From Colius striatus (lineage: Eukaryota > Chordata > Aves > Coliiformes > Coliidae), in NCBI RefSeq assembly GCF_028858725.1, contig NC_084763.1:7998001-8062000 (forward strand): a stretch of DNA of 64,000 nt. The letters are read 5' to 3'. A model generated the notes under the pieces. That model had not been told where the DNA came from. It saw only the letters and a program-made list of their open reading frames with translations, and did not search any database. Of the stretch, positions 58,924 to 64,000 are shown in pieces. Each line of letters opens with the position of its first letter. Within the stretch, counting starts at the first letter, position 1. The position numbers and the translations under genes are program-made.

Positions 58924-59787
58924 TCAGTGGGCTATTCCTGCTATGAAGCACAACATATCTAAGCAGCACATTGTTGTTAAAGCTAAAAAAATTTCGTTGT
59001 ATGGGAGTAGTTTGTGGTCCTTATCCAGGTGGCAGTTTCGGATGTAATATACTCTGAATACATGATGAGGCATGAAGCACACTAAAGTTACCAAGATGAA
59101 GAAGAAACTCTTTGCCTGAGCCCTGAATTCCACACGGGAGTTGATATCAGGCCAGTACTTCACAGCCAGTCTATAGATCACAGACAACTGGATTACGGTG
59201 AGCACAGCACAAACCACCACCAAAATCCCAACCATGCAGTAGTTGATGATGACCATGGGCACCTCTTGGATCTCCTTGTGGAACTGAAAGCATTCGGAGG
59301 AGCGGTACGTCTTAGAGGTGCCGTAGTACGAGAGAAGGACAGGTGTGATCACCAGGGCTCCCACCAGCCAGACAGTAGCCACCCAGGTTGTAGTGTAGCA
59401 CTTCCTAAACTCGAGTCTGAAGAGGCGTATGGTGATGATAGCCACGTAGAAGGCGAAGGTGCTGTACATGTGGATGTAGATGATGGCACTCGCCAGCTTG
59501 CAGGCGAACCTCCCAAATTTCCACTCCTGTAAGATGTAGTAGCTGAGGCGGAAGGGGATGCTGAGCAGCATAAAGGTGTGCAGCACCAGAAGGCTGATTA
59601 TAATAATGGTCATCACAGATTGCGATCTCCTTCGAAACAACTGATGAGACATCATGATGACCCCGAGGGTGCCGCCAGCCAGGTTGATGATGTATAGGGC
59701 TATGAGAACAGTGAGGAGCCTCTCTGAGGTGTCTGGCAGTGTCCCGTTGGTGGAATGGTTCTGCTGGGTTATGCTGCTGTTAGGCAT
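58924..59787 (-). CDS. GPR141: GPR141, orphan class A G-protein-coupled receptor
   Basis: Seven-helix plasma-membrane receptor without a known ligand, expressed mainly in myeloid cells in mammals. The 287-residue single-exon frame starts MPNSS at 59787; an upstream TTG in frame is not used. The N-terminus has three N-glycosylation sequons (N3, N10, N14) and no signal peptide. TM1 is about 24-46, TM2 58-80, TM3 96-120, TM4 133-153, TM5 178-204, TM6 226-249 and TM7 263-285. C96 and C166 form the likely disulphide. DRY is replaced by TIR at 119-121, TM6 keeps CFMP (237-240), and TM7 has LDMLCF instead of NPxxY. Motifs FRLSYYI, CFQFHKE, FFRVYY-like VFRVYYI and YNEIFL are GPR141-specific. The protein stops at TGA (58926-58924) right after TM7, about 15 residues short of human GPR141, so it lacks helix 8 and the tail. 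Confidence 0.95.
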   Translation of the reverse strand: MPNSSITQQNHSTNGTLPDTSERLLTVLIALYIINLAGGTLGVIMMSHQLFRRRSQSVMTIIIISLLVLHTFMLLSIPFRLSYYILQEWKFGRFACKLASAIIYIHMYSTFAFYVAIITIRLFRLEFRKCYTTTWVATVWLVGALVITPVLLSYYGTSKTYRSSECFQFHKEIQEVPMVIINYCMVGILVVVCAVLTVIQLSVIYRLAVKYWPDINSRVEFRAQAKSFFFILVTLVCFMPHHVFRVYYIRNCHLDKDHKLLPYNEIFLALTTMCCLDMLCFIAGIAH

Positions 59788-59814
59788 CCTCCTAAGCTCC
59801 TCTGTCAAAGGTTA
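59788..59814 (-). other. 5'UTR part of the GPR141 coding exon, with splice acceptor
   Basis: TTTTACTTTCAG|TAACC places an acceptor 27 nt upstream of the ATG. As in mammals, the coding sequence is then in one exon and upstream exons are noncoding. Confidence 0.65.
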
Positions 59815-59855
59815 CTGAAAGTAAAAAAATGGCAATTTTTGAGAGACCCCTTTTT

Positions 59856-60157
59856 ACAGAATCCCAGAATGATGGAGGTTGGAAATGACCTCAAGAGATC
59901 ATCCAGCCCAGTCCCCTGATAAAGCGGGTTCCCCTCCATCAAGTCACTCAGGAATGTGTCCAGGTGGGTTTGGAAACCTCCAGAGAAGGAGCCTCCACAC
60001 CCTCCCTGGGCAGCCTGTGCCAGGGCTCTTTCAACTCACAATTAAATAGTTTTTTCTGCCTCATCCTCACAGCAAAGAAGTTTCTCCTTGTGTTCAAGCA
60101 GAGCTTCCCATTTTCAAGCTTGTATCTATTACCCCTGGTCCTGTTGCTGGGCACTAC
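59856..60157 (-). mobile_element. CR1-family fragment, minus strand, upstream of GPR141
   Basis: About 300 bp: reverse complement of a CR1 3' end (ACAGAATCCCAGAATGATGG), then the ORF2 C-terminal region (GCCTCCACACCCTCCCTGGG, CCAGGGCTCTTTCAACTCAC), ending at CTGTTGCTGGGCACTA. A duplicated or inserted stretch at about 60030-60070 interrupts it. It starts about 40 bp upstream of the GPR141 splice acceptor, on the same strand as the gene. Confidence 0.9.
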
Positions 60158-60159
60158 TT

Positions 60160-60200
60160 ACAAATCATACAATCATAGAATGGTAGGGATTGGAAAGGGA
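60160..60200 (-). mobile_element. Second short CR1 3' stub abutting the previous copy
   Basis: CAATCATAGAATGGTAGGGA and a few following bases match only the last part of a CR1 3' end on the minus strand, placed directly next to the 59856-60157 copy. It is likely a separate, severely truncated insertion. Confidence 0.75.
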
Positions 60201-63200
60201 CATTTTACTGAATTGTGTCTAAAATTAGGTTATCCCATGTAGTGTACAACCTTTAACTGTTGCCATATTCTATATGACAGCTGTAATCCATGCCTCTCAG
60301 TGTTAAAATTGTGTTCTATATAATTATGAGTTTTTAATTTACGAAATTGCATTCTCAGATTTTTTTTTCCAGTTGTTTGCCTCTAGAATCAGCCAAGACA
60401 CTGTGTGTTTATAAATTATACAAGTTTATTCTGCAATCATGTCATAAAGCTAAAATTAAAGGTGGGAAAAATCCTGAAACATGAAAAGATTTTACCAATA
60501 TTTTTTGGATACTTTATGAAGACACCTGAGCCATCTTTTTAGCACCTTTCTGGACAGGCGCAGAACACCCATAGGGCATCAACGGTTTCAGTTTCTAGAT
60601 GCATAAAGCACATTGATAATAAAGATGTGCAGATGAAAAGTCAATTTCTTCTCACTTCACATTCAAATTCTTTTTTGCTACAGAATTTCAGCTTCATTTT
60701 CTACTATGAAAAGTGAAGAAAAGCTAAAAACTAGTTTAGGAAGAATCTTCTGAAAGACATAATCCTATTGGCACTGGTTGAAAATAGCCACATACAGCTG
60801 CATTCTTATTTAGACTCAAGGCAAAACGTGGACTGTTCAAGTTGTTCAGGCTTGCATACAGATTTTTGTACAAGTACAGGGGTTTGTATGGAGGCTACAT
60901 GTATACTTTACTGTCCTTACCTTACAAAGTGTTTCAAAAGAACCAGGTAAAAGCTGAAAAAGGTGTCTTAAAAAAGAAGTGTCTTCTCTCTGATTCCTTT
61001 GTATTTTGAGGTCAGTAAACTTGTCTTATTTGGCAATTCTTAATTCTGTTGCACTCATCTGTGAAATAACATACTGCAGCTGTAAAACAGCTTCAGAAAA
61101 ACTTCTTATTTATGAAGCATCAGGCAAAGCATTTTTAGAAGACTCATCCCTTTTAAAAGACATGATCTTGGAAGCATTTCAGTGGTTAAAATTGTATATC
61201 CACCTAATAGCCCTGAGACAGACATGAATTTGCCTTCCCAGAAACCTTGTTGTAGCAAAAGTTTTATAAGCTCTAAGACACAAATTTCTGCCCTTGACAC
61301 AAGTTTGTTTTGCAGTGTATATTATGATTTCAAACTGGCTTTAGGAAGGCACAATCTTTTTGTTGTTATAAAAGGCATCATTACAGCCTAGATGACAAAT
61401 TATTGTATTACTCAGAAAGAGTTTAATGGTTTTTACTATTTATATAATGCATATACTTAAGTTTTACCTTATAATTTCTTACTTTTTTGACATCCCTCTT
61501 CTCTGACATTTCATGCATTCATAATGACATATATAGCCAGGGTGAAAAAAAGAGCTTTTGGTGTTACTGTTTGACTGAGAACAGTTGAGGATTTTCTCAG
61601 CCCACATACAGGAAAGCACAAGCTTTTTTTCTTCCTTCATTGCGATAGCAATCACACACATTCAACATCTAATACTGTTTTCCTTGTACAGAGAGAACTG
61701 CTGAGAAGCTGCTGAGCTGTCAGAGACCATCGTTGCTGTTGGACATGTAGGACAGATCCATGCATCAGAACTACTTCTGCCTCCAATTTAGTCAATCTTA
61801 AAGCTCAGATGGGCAGAGATTGGCTGAGTTGGACAGCTACTATAAGTTACTGCAACTCATCAAGCAAAGAAATATGCAGCTGAGCAGAGGATTTTTCTTT
61901 TTAAATGCACTTTTCTCCTGAACTTGTTTTATGTTTCGAAATTAAGCTAAGTATGCCAGAATAACATAGTGTTTAGCAGAGTTAACAAAAGATTTCACTC
62001 TAACACGCTATTAGTTCTTCAGGAATTCAGAATACAGTACTCACTGTTTAAATAAGTGACATGAGCTTCAGATATATATGAGAAGTGACTTAGGAGTTCC
62101 TACTGTTAAAAAAAAAAGGCATGCAAAGGCCAGTGGCACTTGACAATTATGCCTGAACTGCAGGCACGATTGCTGACCCCAAACCATATCATTAGTATAA
62201 AGTAGCTCACTAAAAAGAGGAAAGCATTGAGTCAGGACTCTTCTAGAGGCATTAAAATGTGGTTTCTTGACTAGAAATTAAACATAAAAAAGTGTTAGCC
62301 CAATTTCTTTTTCAATTAGAGCTCTAGACCACAGTCAGAATTGTTAGTACTTGAACATGAAAGGACAACACACGGGGTTTTGTGAGTAATAACATAAATC
62401 CAATACTGCAGCAAGGTTGGACTAGCATTACTCCTCTGCTGTGAGTGAGAGAATGGTTCCCTCTGAAAGGCCTCTCCTCTATTATATCATACAGTCTTTA
62501 GGAAGGACAAGATGTGAAAGAAAAAAAATAGAAGTAAATAAATACAAAGACTCAAAAAAAGAACCCCAAGGGCACTAAAAGTCAGGGGAAGAATCTGGAA
62601 GGGTTATGAGGGAGAGCAAGAATATAAAGACAGCAGTCATAGAGATTCTCAGGATAAACTCTAAAAGCTTTGAGGGAGCAGTTATCACTTCATCTAGACC
62701 AGAATTCAGGAGGGATGCTCATTTAGGAGATTGCATATGCTCCTGGGCTTAGAGTAGGAGAAATATGCAATTGTTCCAGCAGAGCACTGAAGGAAAAAGA
62801 GCTATGTGAATAATGGTACTCACCAGGTGTGGATCCAGCATCACTTAATCCCACATAAGGACCAGCTGCTGCCTGACATGGTAGCAATGATGTTTGGATG
62901 GCAAAATGATCCTCTGGTTCCGCAAAAACACACAGGGTGGTAGGGAACAACTTAGGTGCCACTCAGCAATGGTTTCGATGAGTTAGAGTGATCATGAAAC
63001 TGCAGCAACCACTCTGGGTAAAGCAGGGATATACCTACAGCCTCTGTCCACAAATCTTGAGCCACTAAGTAACAATGCAGAAGAGACGTGAAGAAATTCC
63101 ACTCCTGAAATGGTTTGCTATGGTGGACTGAGCTGAGCCAGGCTATGAGATCAACAGCTCTGTGCACTCCGTTACCTTGCTGAGTCCAGTCTGAACTCCA

Positions 63201-63936
63201 GATGTAAAATGATGCCAAAAACTCTGCAAAGGTGTTGCACAGATGATTCTCCTGTCACTTTGGGGAGAGTGCTGCTGGCTGACACCAAAACTTCTCTGAG
63301 TTGGAAACTTCTCAGTTGATATGTCATACCTCTCAGTGCCTTTGTCCTTGAAATGTTCCTTGAAGGTTTCTGTGTTAAAGCTGTTCAGTGTGTTAATCTT
63401 CTATCTTCATGTTCTCTTAAACAATAAAATCACACAACTCTGTTATCTAGGTCTTAAGTTTTAGGTTAGTTTGACATTTGAGTACAAAAGGAAATTGAGT
63501 CACATTGGTCTGGTCAAATGAGCTCTCAGATGTTGTTTTTGCTTCCTACTTCGTTGGCACAGTTTGCCTTGGCCACTCACGAGAACAAACGTTAAAAGAT
63601 AAATGTATCTATACATATCAGAGATGTAGGTCAAGACTACCATCTAAAGGAAAGAACTGGACATGTCTGGCTTAACGTGGGGAAATCAAGGACAAAGAAG
63701 AAAAATGAAGATTTAAAATATTAAGAAGAGAAAGTGAAACAGAAGAAGAAGCAAGAGTTGAGAGAAGAGGAACAAAGCCTATTGGATGTTCAGAGAGAAG
63801 ATGAGTGTGGATGTGCCACTCACTGTGCCTGTGCACGGGTGTAGCTGAGTTCCTTTAAGCAGGGGCTACATCCACAATAAAACTTTAAGTTCTTGATTTT
63901 GTTTCATTTCTGCAGATTTTCCTCTGCTTTTTGTGT
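60201..63936. other. GPR141 5' intron or upstream DNA
   Basis: AT-rich, with no recognised coding exon. A strong minus-strand donor (CACCTG|GTGAGTACC) at 62824/62823 could mark a noncoding GPR141 exon of unknown start. Poly-A/T runs occur near 60361, 62107 and 62521. Beyond this, nothing can be assigned. Confidence 0.5.
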
Positions 63937-64000
63937 CCTGTGTGACCTGATCTAGGTGGACCTGCTTCTGCAGGGGGACTGGACTAGATGATCTCCAAAG
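63937..64000 (+). mobile_element. CR1 3' stub cut by the window edge
   Basis: GTGTGACCTGATCTAGGTGG, then CTGCTTCTGCAGGGGGACTG and GACTAGATGATCTCCAAAG. The copy continues past 64000, so its tail is not visible. Confidence 0.93.

Noticed and set aside
59788-59808. Upstream in-frame start (seven extra residues) for GPR141
   Set aside because: The codon is TTG, not ATG; the family N-terminus aligns with the ATG at 59787.

Overview
This is a stretch of vertebrate nuclear DNA, almost certainly from a bird. About twenty truncated CR1 (chicken repeat 1) LINE copies are scattered through it, many ending in the ATTCTATG octamer tail typical of avian CR1. Three multi-exon or single-exon genes match the mammalian block SFRP4 - NME8 - GPR141 (human 7p14), here in the order SFRP4 (+), NME8 (-), GPR141 (-). 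There are no bacterial-type operons, CRISPR arrays or tRNA/rRNA genes that I can see.

Layout. Positions 1-1373 hold a CpG-rich promoter with a TATA box at 1198. SFRP4 runs from 1374 to 12142 in six coding exons that join to 346 codons plus stop, with all introns GT-AG. Positions 12143-19749 are the SFRP4 3'UTR and the convergent intergenic space. NME8 (TXNDC3) runs leftward from 37287 to 19750 in fifteen coding exons (579 codons plus stop), and every intron phase is consistent. The upstream NME8 region and a long gene-poor spacer fill 37292-58840, with two exon-like blocks near 43 kb. GPR141 is a single coding exon on the minus strand (59787-58924, 287 codons) with a splice acceptor just upstream and a poly(A) hexamer just downstream. 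The remainder, to 64000, is probably the GPR141 5' intron and upstream DNA; it carries another CR1 copy and is cut by the window edge.

The three genes do not form a pathway. SFRP4 is a secreted Wnt antagonist (frizzled CRD plus netrin-like domain). NME8 is a ciliary/sperm thioredoxin fused to three NDP-kinase modules. GPR141 is an orphan class A GPCR of blood cells. Their adjacency is conserved synteny rather than co-function.

I found no convincing undescribed biological system. The points most worth a second look are these. GPR141 has an in-frame TGA where the human protein, as I recall it, has a Trp, removing the C-terminal tail. The NME8 NDK modules show a particular pattern of catalytic-His loss and retention. 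CR1 copies switch orientation near 41 kb. One CR1 piece is in a head-to-head rearranged arrangement at 35.7 kb. A 222-codon antisense ORF lies in SFRP4 intron 4, and a pair of exon-like blocks lies upstream of NME8.
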